From Kitasatospora sp. NBC_01246 (GTDB taxonomy: Bacteria > Actinomycetota > Actinomycetes > Streptomycetales > Streptomycetaceae), in the NCBI RefSeq assembly GCF_036226505.1, contig NZ_CP108484.1:4464001-4528000 (forward strand): a stretch of DNA of 64,000 nucleotides, in the 5' to 3' direction. The notes under the pieces were generated by a model that saw only the letters and a list, made by a program, of their open reading frames with translations, had not been told where the DNA came from and ran no database searches. Shown here in pieces: positions 51,300-59,521 of the stretch. Numbering within the stretch: position 1 is the first letter of the stretch; every line of letters begins with the position of its first letter. A program made the translations under genes and the position numbers.

Positions 51300-53678
51300 G
51301 TGCGAAGAGCACGTATTCCGGCTGCAGTCGTTCTGGTCCTGTCGGTCACCGGGGCGATCACCTCGGTCGCCGCCGCGAGCGCCGACGCCACCGACCTGTA
51401 CGTGGACAACAAGTCCGCGTCCTGCTCCGACTCCGCGCCCGCCGCGGGGGGTCAGGGCACGCCCTTCTGCACCATCGGCGCCGCGACGGACGCCGTCCGG
51501 CCGGGGCAGACCGTGCACATCGCGGGCGGTGACTACAACGAGCCGATCGCGCTCACCCGCTCCGGGACGCCGACGGCGCCGATCACCTTCGTCGGGACGC
51601 CCTACACCGAGGACCCGGCGGGCCGGGGAACGGTCCTCGGGGAGTACGGGGGCCTCAGCAACGTCGTCGCCCTCACCGGCGTCCACGACGTCGTGGTCCG
51701 GCACCTCTTCGGGCGCTCCGGTCGGGAGGCCGTCCTGGTCACCGACTCCAGCCGGGTCACCATCGACGACCTGGTCGTCTACAGCTCCGGCTGGGACAGC
51801 ACGGTCGGCACCGGGTACCCGAGCGCGCGGATCACCGGTGCGAGCAGCGACGTCACCCTGAGCCGCAACGACATCAGCGCCTCGCACGCGGGCGGCGTCC
51901 AGGTCGACGCCGGAGTGCGGCACGCGGTCCTGACGACCAACTACCTCAGCTCCAACTCGGGCGTCGGGGTGCGGATCACCGACGCTCCGGACGCGGTGGT
52001 CACCGGCAACACCGTCCAGGCCTCCTGCGGGCCGCTGGTCGAGCTGGCCGGGGCGTCCACGGGCGCGACGGTCGAGAACAACGTGCTGGACGGGGACGAG
52101 AACGGCCACCCGAGCTGGGGCGCCTGCGCGTCCACCGGACACGAGGACCTCTCGGTGTCCGTCGGCTCGACCGCGGGGACCAAGGCGGACTACAACCTCG
52201 TCACCACGCTGACGCGGACGCCGTACAGCTGGGCGGGCCGGACGTACGCCACGGTCGCGCAGTTCCAGCAGGCCTCCGGCCAGGGCGCGCACGACCTGTC
52301 CGCCTCCCGTGAGGACCTGTCGCGGCCCGACTCCCCCGCCGTCGACTCGGCCGACGCGACCGCACCCGGCACGCTGACCACCGACGGGCGCGGCAGGCCG
52401 CGGGCCGACAACCCGGTGGTCGCCAACACCGGGACCGGTGTCGGCTACTACGACCGGGGCGCGGTCGAGGCGCAGGACCCGCTGGCCGTGTCGCTGAGCG
52501 TCTCGTCGACCCCGCCGGCCGGGCAGCCGCTGACCGCCGTGATCAACGGCCGGGTCGATTCGCCCTGGTCCCCCGCGACCGCCACGCTGGACTTCGGCGA
52601 CGGCAGCGCGCCGGTCGGCCCGGTCACCTTCCCGGCGCGGCACGACTACGCCCCGGGGACCTACACCGCCACGCTGACCGCGACCGACGGCCTGGGCCTG
52701 ACGAAGACCACGTCCGCCCGGGTCACGGTCGCCGCTCCCGGCCCGGTCCGGCCCGCCCTCGCGCTGTCGCCCTACAACACGGGCGGCCAGGAGGTGCTGG
52801 CCGACGGCACCGCGACGGTCAGCCCGTGGCCGGTGGCCACCCGGAGCTTCGACTTCGGTGACGGCACCGCGCCGGTGGCGGGGAGCGCCACCACCGCGCG
52901 CCACTCCTACGCGAAGCCCGGCACGTACACCGTCACCCACACGGTGACGGACGACCACGGCCGCTCGGCCTCGATCACGTACCCGGTCTCGGTGGCCACT
53001 CCGATCGCCGGCCGCTGGACCACCGGGCAGCCCGCCACGGTGGCGTTCTACCGGAACGGCGCGCTGACCCCGCTGACCACCAACGCGCCGACCGGCCAGG
53101 GTGAGCGGATCTACCTCGGCCAGGCCGGTGACACTCCGGTCGCGGGCGACTGGGACGGCACCGGGCACGACCAGGCGGGCATCTACCGGCCGGGTTCGAG
53201 CACCTTCGGCCTGCGACACCAGGACGGCAGCGTCACCGCCGTGCCGATGGGCGACCCGGGGGACGTCCCGGTGCCGGGCCGCTGGGACGGCAACGGGCAC
53301 GCGCAGCTGGCCGTCTACCGTCCGAGCACCGGGGCGTTCATCGTGCGGCACGACGACGGCAGCTTCAGCAGCGCCGTCTTCGGCGACGCCGGCGACCTGC
53401 CCGTGGTGGGCGACTGGGACGGCGTCGGCCACACCCAGCTGGGGATCTACCGGCCGGCCGAGGGCCTGAAGGGCCTCGGTGTCTTCGCGCTGCGGCACGA
53501 CGACGGCAGCGTCTCCACCGCCGGCTTCGGCGCGCCCGGCGACCTGCCGATCGTGGGTGACTGGAGTGGCACCGGCCGCACCACCTACGGTGTGTACCGG
53601 CCGTCCGAGGCCCGCTTCCTGCTCAGCCGCGCGTACACCGGGCAGTCCGACATCGACTTCGTCCACCCGAACGTGTAA
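51300..53678 (+). CDS. Secreted right-handed beta-helix protein with two PKD domains and C-terminal repeats
   Basis: This 792-residue protein starts at the GTG at 51300 after GGGGGAA, followed by a signal peptide (about 1-30). A pectate-lyase-like beta-helix follows (residues 30-330; DLYVDNKSASCSDSA, DVVVRHLFGRSGREAVLVTD, NDISASHAGGVQVDAG). Two PKD domains have LDFGDGSAPV...HDYAPGTYTATLT and FDFGDGTAPV...HSYAKPGTYTVT. Four to five 50-residue repeats of the type GDWDGTGHDQAGIYRPGSSTF close the protein. It is probably a secreted carbohydrate-active or surface-binding protein; no catalytic residues were assigned. Confidence 0.85.
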   Translation: MRRARIPAAVVLVLSVTGAITSVAAASADATDLYVDNKSASCSDSAPAAGGQGTPFCTIGAATDAVRPGQTVHIAGGDYNEPIALTRSGTPTAPITFVGTPYTEDPAGRGTVLGEYGGLSNVVALTGVHDVVVRHLFGRSGREAVLVTDSSRVTIDDLVVYSSGWDSTVGTGYPSARITGASSDVTLSRNDISASHAGGVQVDAGVRHAVLTTNYLSSNSGVGVRITDAPDAVVTGNTVQASCGPLVELAGASTGATVENNVLDGDENGHPSWGACASTGHEDLSVSVGSTAGTKADYNLVTTLTRTPYSWAGRTYATVAQFQQASGQGAHDLSASREDLSRPDSPAVDSADATAPGTLTTDGRGRPRADNPVVANTGTGVGYYDRGAVEAQDPLAVSLSVSSTPPAGQPLTAVINGRVDSPWSPATATLDFGDGSAPVGPVTFPARHDYAPGTYTATLTATDGLGLTKTTSARVTVAAPGPVRPALALSPYNTGGQEVLADGTATVSPWPVATRSFDFGDGTAPVAGSATTARHSYAKPGTYTVTHTVTDDHGRSASITYPVSVATPIAGRWTTGQPATVAFYRNGALTPLTTNAPTGQGERIYLGQAGDTPVAGDWDGTGHDQAGIYRPGSSTFGLRHQDGSVTAVPMGDPGDVPVPGRWDGNGHAQLAVYRPSTGAFIVRHDDGSFSSAVFGDAGDLPVVGDWDGVGHTQLGIYRPAEGLKGLGVFALRHDDGSVSTAGFGAPGDLPIVGDWSGTGRTTYGVYRPSEARFLLSRAYTGQSDIDFVHPNV

Positions 53679-53687
53679 CGCGGCACG

Positions 53688-53711
53688 GCCGGGGCCGCCA
53701 GCGGCCCCGGC
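53688..53711 (+). terminator. Hairpin terminator after the beta-helix gene
   Basis: GCCGGGGCCGC-CA-GCGGCCCCGGC, with 11-bp perfect arms, lies 9 bp beyond the stop. Confidence 0.7.
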
Positions 53712-53793
53712 ACCCCCGCCGGATGTCGGCCGAAGGCACGCCGGACCCCTGTACCGGCGTGTCCTCGGCCTGTTCGTGGGCCGGGTCCGGCGC

Positions 53794-54186
53794 TCAGGAA
53801 GCGTCCTCGGGGTACCAGCGGAGTTCGACGGTGTTGCCGTCCGGGTCCTGCACGTAGACCGAGGTGGCGCTGCCGCGGGCGCCGTAGCGGGGGACGGGGC
53901 CTTCGAGGACGGTGAACGCGCCGGAGTCGATGACCTCCTGCCAGTCCAGGGGGTCGACGGTGAGGCAGATGTGGTCGACGTTGGACCCGCCGCGCTCGCG
54001 GGCGGTCAGGTCGATGATGGTCTCCGGGCTGACCCGCACGGAGGGGAACGAGACCTTGCCGGCCCGCCACTCGTCGACGCGGACGGGGGCCAGACCGAGC
54101 AGGCCGGCGTAGAAGTCCAGCGAGCGCTCGACGTCCCGGACGTTGAGGACGAGGTGGTCGAAGGCCTTGACGCGGACGGCGCTCAC
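53794..54186 (-). CDS. VOC-family protein (glyoxalase/dioxygenase superfamily)
   Basis: This 130-residue protein starts at the GTG at 54186 after GGGAG. Metal ligands are suggested by FDHLVLNVRDVERSLDFY (His), NVDHICLTVD (His) and VQDPDGNTVELRWYPE (Glu). It is the small, single-module type seen in fosfomycin-resistance-like and dioxygenase-like proteins. The LysR gene is divergent, 123 bp away, and probably controls it. The substrate is unknown. Confidence 0.8.
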   Translation of the reverse strand: MSAVRVKAFDHLVLNVRDVERSLDFYAGLLGLAPVRVDEWRAGKVSFPSVRVSPETIIDLTARERGGSNVDHICLTVDPLDWQEVIDSGAFTVLEGPVPRYGARGSATSVYVQDPDGNTVELRWYPEDAS

Positions 54187-54275
54187 TGGGGACTCCCGGG
54201 GGTGGGGCGGGCTGGGTGACGTGCTTCCATGATCGGACCGCCCCGGGCGGGGGATCAACGCTCGATCGGTCCAGG

Positions 54276-54298
54276 ATCGTTCACCGGAAGTAAACGAT
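54276..54298. promoter_or_regulatory. LysR-type box between VOC and lysR genes
   Basis: ATCGTT-N11-AACGAT is a perfect inverted repeat that matches the T-N11-A LysR rule. It ends 12 bp before the LysR start codon, so it should serve autoregulation and activation of the divergent VOC gene. Confidence 0.55.
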
Positions 54299-54309
54299 GG
54301 GAGCCGGCC

Positions 54310-55287
54310 GTGTGGGAGCGCCACGAGATCGAGGCGCTGCTGACCCTCGCCGAGGAGCTCCACTTCGGGCGGACCGCCGAGCGTCTGGGAGTCAGCACCG
54401 GCCGGATCAGCCAGGTGATCGGGAAGCTGGAGCGGCGGATCGGCGCCCGGCTGTTCGAGCGCACCAGCCGGACCGTGCGGCTCACCGCGATCGGGCAGCG
54501 GCTGGCCGGGGACCTGGCGCCGCTGGCCGCCGGGATCGAGGAGTCGGTGCGCCGCGCCGTCGAGGCCGGGCGCGGGGTGACCGGGGAGCTGCGGGTCGCC
54601 TTCCTGGGCGAGTGGACCGCGCCGGTGCTGCTCAGGGCCGTGCGGCTGTTCACCGAGCGCCACCCGGGCTGCCGGGTGGACGTCCGGGAGGTGCAGCTGT
54701 TCAACTCCCGGTCCAGCCTGCTGGACGGCTCCGTCGACCTCCTCATCGCGGCCTTCCCGTTCGACGGGATGGCCCGCGGGCCGGCGCTGATGGAGGAGCG
54801 GCGGGTCCTGGCGGTGGCCGCCGGGCATCCGTTGGCCGGGGCGGAGTCGGTCTCGCTCGAAGTCCTCGCCGAGCACCCGGTGGTGCAGTACCCGGCGGTC
54901 ACCTCGGTCGAGTTCAAGCGGGACCGGACGCCGGAGCGCACCCCGGCGGGCCGGCCGGTGCCCAAGGGGCCGGTCGGCAACACCTTCTCCGAGATGCTCT
55001 CGCTGGTGGCGATGGGCCGGGGCGTCCTGCCGGTGGGCGAGCACTCCCGGCGGTACTACCCCCGCCCGGACGTCGCCTACGTGCCGATCCGCGACGCGTC
55101 GCCGATCGAGCGCGGGCTGGTCTGGTTGGAGAGCAACACCACCGAGCGGGTCCGCGCGTTCGTCCGCGCCGCGACGGATGCCGGCGCGGGGGCGGAGCCC
55201 GGCGCCGATCCGGTCGCGGGGGCAGATCCGGTCGCGGGGGCAGATCCGGGTTGGGTGGCCGATCCGGGTGCGGCCGCGGCGAACTGA
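54310..55287 (+). CDS. LysR-family transcriptional regulator
   Basis: This 325-residue protein starts at the GTG at 54310 after GGGAG. The winged HTH (FGRTAERLGVSTGRISQVIGKLE) occupies residues 18-41 and the periplasmic-binding-like effector domain spans 90-290. The C-terminus carries a short tandem repeat GADPVAGADPVAGADPG, encoded by three near-identical 18-bp units, absent from usual LysR proteins and probably a recent expansion. It is divergent from the VOC gene, with a matching LysR box between them. Confidence 0.85.
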   Translation: MWERHEIEALLTLAEELHFGRTAERLGVSTGRISQVIGKLERRIGARLFERTSRTVRLTAIGQRLAGDLAPLAAGIEESVRRAVEAGRGVTGELRVAFLGEWTAPVLLRAVRLFTERHPGCRVDVREVQLFNSRSSLLDGSVDLLIAAFPFDGMARGPALMEERRVLAVAAGHPLAGAESVSLEVLAEHPVVQYPAVTSVEFKRDRTPERTPAGRPVPKGPVGNTFSEMLSLVAMGRGVLPVGEHSRRYYPRPDVAYVPIRDASPIERGLVWLESNTTERVRAFVRAATDAGAGAEPGADPVAGADPVAGADPGWVADPGAAAAN

Positions 55288-55294
55288 CGCCGGA

Positions 55295-55324
55295 TGGGCC
55301 CGGGCGGCGGCCCACCCGGGCCCA
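55295..55324. terminator. Bidirectional terminator between lysR and membrane-protein genes
   Basis: TGGGCCCGGG pairs with CCCGGGCCCA across a 10-nt loop, in the 69-bp gap between two convergent genes. Confidence 0.65.
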
Positions 55325-55356
55325 CCCGCCCCGGCCCACCCGCCCGTCCCTCGGGG

Positions 55357-56283
55357 TCAGACCTCGTCCGGCCCCGTGAAGCCCGGCCCGGTGTAGCCGG
55401 GGCCGGTGAAGTCCGGGGTGCTGAAGGAGGCCGTGCGCGGCTCCCGGCCCTGCGGGTCGGTGAGCCCCTCGGCACCGGGGCTGGTGAAGCCAGGCCCGCT
55501 GTAGCCCGGCCCGCTGTAACCGGGGCTGCTGAAGTCCGGGCGGGCGGTGTCCGGGCGGGCGCCGTCGGGGCGGGCGGTGTCGGGTTCGGCGCCCGGTCCC
55601 GGTATGCCCGGCGCCGTCGTGGGGTCGGCGCGCAGGGCGGTGTGCAGGTAGGGCAGCAGCGCCCGCTCGCGCAGCGCGCGCTGCCAGTCGCGCCGGGCGT
55701 CGGCGAGCTCGGCGGCGAGGTCCGGGTCGGTGCCGGGGGGCGTCGGGGTGCCGGCGCCGTCCCGCAGGGCGGTGAGGATCAGCCCGACGATGCCCACCGC
55801 CATCGCGACCACGCCGGCCGCCAGCGCCAGCCAGCCGGCGGTCAGCAGCGAGCGGGCCAGCCGTAGCTCGGGGTCGGCGGCCCGCAGCGTGTAGCCGATC
55901 AGCAGCAGGACGAGTGCGGCGGCCCAGGCCAGGATCGGGGTGAGCACGGTGAGCACCGGGAAGAGCCCGGCGCCGCCGTTGGCGGAGCGCAGCTGGGTGA
56001 GCAGGCCGGGCGCGCTGGGCTCGCCGCTCCGGGCGGGCGGTGGTGTCTCCCGCAGGCTGTCGCGGAGCCGGAGGTAGTGCGTGTACTCGGTGGCCGCCGC
56101 GGCCGCGACGCCGTCGGCGGCGCGCAGGGCCTTGATGCGCAACTGGTCGGCGGTGAGTGCGCCGGGCGTGCGCAGGGCGGTGAGGACGGTGCCGTCACGC
56201 AGTGCTTCGTCGAGGAGGCGCTCGTAGTCAGGGCGGTCCTCGGCGAGCAGGTGCGGGGCGTTGTTCATGGGGACCCCGTTCAT
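55357..56283 (-). CDS. Two-TM membrane protein with repetitive Gly/Pro/Tyr C-terminus
   Basis: This 308-residue protein runs from the ATG at 56283; a GTG at 56313 and an ATG at 56268 are alternatives. The N-terminal 90 residues are helical. Two hydrophobic segments (FPVLTVLTPILAWAAALVLL and SLLTAGWLALAAGVVAMAVG) follow, then a cytoplasmic helix (AELADARRDWQRALRERALLP). A C-terminal tail is built from PGYSGPG/PGFTGP-like repeats. This layout is common in Streptomyces but has no assigned function. I could not see a partner gene. Confidence 0.7.
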   Translation of the reverse strand: MNGVPMNNAPHLLAEDRPDYERLLDEALRDGTVLTALRTPGALTADQLRIKALRAADGVAAAAATEYTHYLRLRDSLRETPPPARSGEPSAPGLLTQLRSANGGAGLFPVLTVLTPILAWAAALVLLLIGYTLRAADPELRLARSLLTAGWLALAAGVVAMAVGIVGLILTALRDGAGTPTPPGTDPDLAAELADARRDWQRALRERALLPYLHTALRADPTTAPGIPGPGAEPDTARPDGARPDTARPDFSSPGYSGPGYSGPGFTSPGAEGLTDPQGREPRTASFSTPDFTGPGYTGPGFTGPDEV

Positions 56284-56498
56284 GCCAACCCCGTTCGCTC
56301 CGTCGCGGTGCACGGAGACGGGTAGGGAGACGGGCCGTCACACGGGCGGCCGGGTGTGGTGTGCCCTCGATGGTAGGGGTGGTCACGGCCGCGCAGACAG
56401 TAAGTTTCCGGAATTTCGCGCCCCGGGCCGCGCGTGCGCTACGGCCCGGGCGCCGGGAACGGGTGTTCGCCCTGGGGTCGGTGGGGCGGCCGGGGGGG

Positions 56499-57704
56499 TC
56501 AGATCGGCAGCCGTGCGACGAGCAGCCGCCCCTCCATGGTGACCCCGCCGTCCATGGCGACGGCGAGCTCGTCGGCGTAGACGTACGGGCCCGGGATGTG
56601 CGGCGGCGCGCCGTCGTCGGCGTGCACCGCGCCGGTCAGGTACGGGATGGGGCTGTGGCCGTGCACGATCCGCGCGCCGCCGTAGGTGTCGAGCAGCTCG
56701 TGGGCGGCCGTCGGGCCGCCGTCGCCGCGGAACGCGAAGCGCTTGGTGAACCGGCGGAAGCAGTCCCACCACTCGTCGACGCCCTCGTCCGCGAGCAGGT
56801 GGTGGACGGCGTCGTTGACCTCGGCGATGGAGTCGCCGTACTCCAGGTACGCGGTGGTGTCGGAGTGCAGCAGCAGGTGGCCCTCCTCCAGCGCGATGGC
56901 GGGCAGCCGGGAGAGCCAGCTGATGTGGTGCGTCTCCAGGCGGTCCAGGTCGTGCTGCTGGCCGCCGTTGAGCCGCCAGGCGGCCAGGAAGGAGGCCGTA
57001 CCGGCGGTGGACTGGACGGGTTCGTCGCCGTACCGGGCGGCGCCCAGGAAGAGCAGTTCGTGATTGCCCATCAGGGCCCGGCAGTAGCCGCCCGCGGCGG
57101 CGGCCTCGGCGGCGAGCTGCATGACCAGGTCGATGACGCCGATGCCGTCGGGGCCGCGGTCGGTGAAGTCACCGAGGAACCAGATCCGCGAGCGCCCGGC
57201 GGCCCAGTGGCCCTCGGCGTCGATCAGGCCCTGGTGGCGCAGTTCGGCGAGCAGCTCGTCGAGGTAGCCGTGCACGTCGCCGACCACGTAGAGCGGGCCG
57301 GGCGGCTCGTTCGGGGCGGGCGCCGGGTACGGGTGGTAGGGCAGGCCGGGCTCGGGCAGCGGGGGCCCGAGTTCGATGGTCGGCGGGTCGTCGTTCTGGT
57401 GCGCGGGCGAGGGCCGGTCCGGCAGGGTCGGCTCGTACCCGCCGTGCTCGGTCTGCGCGGCGTGCGGGTGCCCGACGTCGTGCGGGTGACCGGTGTTCTG
57501 CGGGTGTCCGGCGGCCGGCCAGTGCTGTTCGAGGTAGCGGGCGCCGCCGTAGCCGCTGTAGGTCTCCGACTCGTAGGCCGCCTCGGCGTACCCGGTCGGC
57601 TCGGGTTCGTAGTAGGTGCCGAAGGGCAGCACGTCGAGGTCCGGCTGGTGGCGGGGGCCTGAGTCGGGGTGTTCAGGCCCGGGGAAGCGGTCCTCGGGTG
57701 TCAT
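56499..57704 (-). CDS. Calcineurin-like metallophosphoesterase
   Basis: This 401-residue protein starts at the ATG at 57704 (MTPEDRF). The N-terminal 130 residues are a Pro/His/Tyr-rich tail containing GHPQNTGHPHDVGHPH. The catalytic domain has all metal motifs: GDVHG, GDFTDRG, GNHE, LLLHSDT and VHGHSPIPY. It resembles bacterial Ser/Thr phosphatases and diadenosine tetraphosphatases of the PPP type. A solitary dre-like palindrome lies 110 bp upstream. Confidence 0.85.
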   Translation of the reverse strand: MTPEDRFPGPEHPDSGPRHQPDLDVLPFGTYYEPEPTGYAEAAYESETYSGYGGARYLEQHWPAAGHPQNTGHPHDVGHPHAAQTEHGGYEPTLPDRPSPAHQNDDPPTIELGPPLPEPGLPYHPYPAPAPNEPPGPLYVVGDVHGYLDELLAELRHQGLIDAEGHWAAGRSRIWFLGDFTDRGPDGIGVIDLVMQLAAEAAAAGGYCRALMGNHELLFLGAARYGDEPVQSTAGTASFLAAWRLNGGQQHDLDRLETHHISWLSRLPAIALEEGHLLLHSDTTAYLEYGDSIAEVNDAVHHLLADEGVDEWWDCFRRFTKRFAFRGDGGPTAAHELLDTYGGARIVHGHSPIPYLTGAVHADDGAPPHIPGPYVYADELAVAMDGGVTMEGRLLVARLPI

Positions 57705-57945
57705 TCGCCCATCATAGGAAGACCACTCTCCCGGCGTCGTCACCTGGTGGGTATCCAATCCTCCGGAGCGTCAGCCGGGCGGTCCGTCAGGTCCGTTTTG
57801 TCCTGGCTAGGTATGGTCTAGACCGCAAGATGATCACCTGCGGCCGTCCGTGGCGATGCGTGCCGGTCCGTGACAGGGCCATGCCGAACCAGGAGCCCGG
57901 GACCGGCCGCCGCACCGGTGCTCGGCCCACGCACCGGCCCGGGCG
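57705..57945. other. Intergenic region upstream of the metallophosphoesterase
   Basis: This stretch contains the DasR-like site at 57814-57824, described separately, and the promoter of the metallophosphoesterase. Short frames here have shadow composition and are not called. Confidence 0.4.
57814..57824. promoter_or_regulatory. DasR-responsive-element-like palindrome
   Basis: TGGTCTAGACC matches the core of the dre consensus (ACTGGTCTAGACCACT) that binds the GntR regulator DasR in streptomycetes. Flanking bases (TA on the left, GC on the right) are less good. It lies about 110 bp upstream of the metallophosphoesterase start and about 180 bp beyond the LacI stop. Confidence 0.5.
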
Positions 57946-57982
57946 GCCGGCCCGGGCGGGTTGTTTGACCGCCCGGGCCGGC
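57946..57982 (-). terminator. Hairpin terminator after the LacI gene
   Basis: A 14-bp perfect stem (GCCGGCCCGGGCGG with complement) and a 9-nt T-rich loop lie 22 bp beyond the LacI stop. Confidence 0.75.
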
Positions 57983-58004
57983 CCGCGCACCGCCCGTCGG
58001 CCCC

Positions 58005-59162
58005 CTACACCTCGCCCGGCGGGCGCGGCGGGCTGACGGTGGTGCGCGGACTCCGCCGTTGGGAGGACGCGCGGACGATCAGCTCGGTGGGCATCAGCGT
58101 GCCGGGCGGCGGCCCCGTCCCGGCGGTGCGGAAGCGGGGCGGGAAGAGCCGGGCGATGTCGACGCCCGTCCCGGAGTCCACCCCCTCGATGGCGTCGATG
58201 AGCAGGTTGACCACCGTCGTCCCGATCCGCCGGGGCTTGAGCGAGAGCGTGGTGATCGGCGGCTCGGTGGTCGCGTACACATCGCTCTCGCTGCAGCAGA
58301 CCAGCAGCAGGTCGTCCGGCACCCGCAGGCCGTACCGCCGGGCGGCGGCGAGCAGGTCGGTGCCGTTCGGGTCGAAGAGCCCGTAGACGGCGTCGGGCCG
58401 GTCCGGGCGGGCCAGCAGCCGGTCGGCGGCGACGGCCCCCGCGGCCGGGTCGTGCGCCGGGTAGGTCTCGTAGACCGGTTCCTGGCCGACCTTGGCGCAC
58501 CAGCCGAGGTAGGCCTCGGTGGAGAGCCGGGTGTAGGTGTCGGTGCTGGTGCCGGTGAGCAGGCCGATCCGGCGGGCGCCGGCCTCGGAGAGGTGGTCGA
58601 GGATGCCGAGCACGGCGGCCTCGTGGTCGTTGTCAACCCAGGCGGTGACCGGGCAGTTGCCCGGCTTGCCGTCGCTGACCACCGGGACGCCGGACCGGTA
58701 CAGCTCGCTGACCAGGGGGTCCTGGTCGGGCGGGTCGATCACCACGGTGCCGTCCAGGGCGATGTTGCCCCAGACGTCGTGCCGGGAGGAGGCGGGCAGC
58801 ACCACCAGGGCGTAGCCGCGGCCGAGCGCGGCGCTGGTGGCGGCGCGGGCCATCTCGGCGAAGTAGGCGAACTCGGTGAAGGTGAACGGCTCTTCGCCGT
58901 AGGTGGTGACGGTCAGTCCGATCAGGCCGGAGCGCCCGGTGCGCAGGGTTCGGGCGGCGGCCGAGGGGCGGTAGCCGAGGCGCTCGGCGACTTCGCGCAC
59001 CCGGCTTCTGGTCTCGTCGGGCAGGCGGCCCTTACCGTTGAGCGCGTCGGAGACGGTGGTGATCGACACTCCTGCGGCTGCTGCCACATCCCGGATGCCG
59101 GCCCGCTCCAGACGCCGCGAGGTGGTGGGTCGCCGACCGCTCTGGTTGGCTGCTGCTGTCAT
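58005..59162 (-). CDS. LacI-family transcriptional regulator
   Basis: This 385-residue protein starts at the ATG at 59162. The HTH (IRDVAAAAGVSITTVSDALNGKG) lies near residues 19-41 with the hinge LGYRPSAAARTLRTGR. A sugar-binding periplasmic-type domain follows (GLFDPNGTDLLAAARRYGLRVPDD in part: FDPNGTDLLAA, YGLRVPDD). A perfect inverted repeat at 59218-59239 upstream is its likely operator. The effector is unknown; no sugar transporter or glycosidase is adjacent. Confidence 0.85.
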   Translation of the reverse strand: MTAAANQSGRRPTTSRRLERAGIRDVAAAAGVSITTVSDALNGKGRLPDETRSRVREVAERLGYRPSAAARTLRTGRSGLIGLTVTTYGEEPFTFTEFAYFAEMARAATSAALGRGYALVVLPASSRHDVWGNIALDGTVVIDPPDQDPLVSELYRSGVPVVSDGKPGNCPVTAWVDNDHEAAVLGILDHLSEAGARRIGLLTGTSTDTYTRLSTEAYLGWCAKVGQEPVYETYPAHDPAAGAVAADRLLARPDRPDAVYGLFDPNGTDLLAAARRYGLRVPDDLLLVCCSESDVYATTEPPITTLSLKPRRIGTTVVNLLIDAIEGVDSGTGVDIARLFPPRFRTAGTGPPPGTLMPTELIVRASSQRRSPRTTVSPPRPPGEV

Positions 59163-59217
59163 GGCGGACCGATCGTATGGCTCCTGACAAGGGTCTGTGA
59201 CCGGCGCATCGGGGGTC

Positions 59218-59239
59218 CTTGGAGATACGTTTCTCCAAG
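59218..59239. promoter_or_regulatory. Palindrome upstream of the LacI gene, probable autoregulatory operator
   Basis: CTTGGAGA-TACGTT-TCTCCAAG, with 8-bp perfect arms and a central CG, fits LacI-type operators and lies 56 bp upstream of the LacI start. The rest of the 359-bp lacI/hisC gap contains only promoter-like sequence and a good GAAGGAG before hisC. Confidence 0.5.
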
Positions 59240-59521
59240 AGTGAGCCCGTGTGCGCCCCTTCGATACCCGCACGAAACCAGCCGTCTTACCTCTGACATG
59301 TGCCAAAGGAACCCTGCAGAATGGCTGATCTGCACCAGTAACCCGACCGGGCATCTCACTCCTACGGGTGAGCCGCGGTCGGTATCGTTCAGGGCACCCG
59401 ACCGGGGTGGTCCGGTGCGTTGCGAGATCCCGGGGTACGGCGGCGATCCCGTCCGGCGCGGGAGCGGACGCACCAGCGGGCCCGACGCAGTGGGCCCGAC
59501 GGAGAGAGAAGGAGAAGGACC

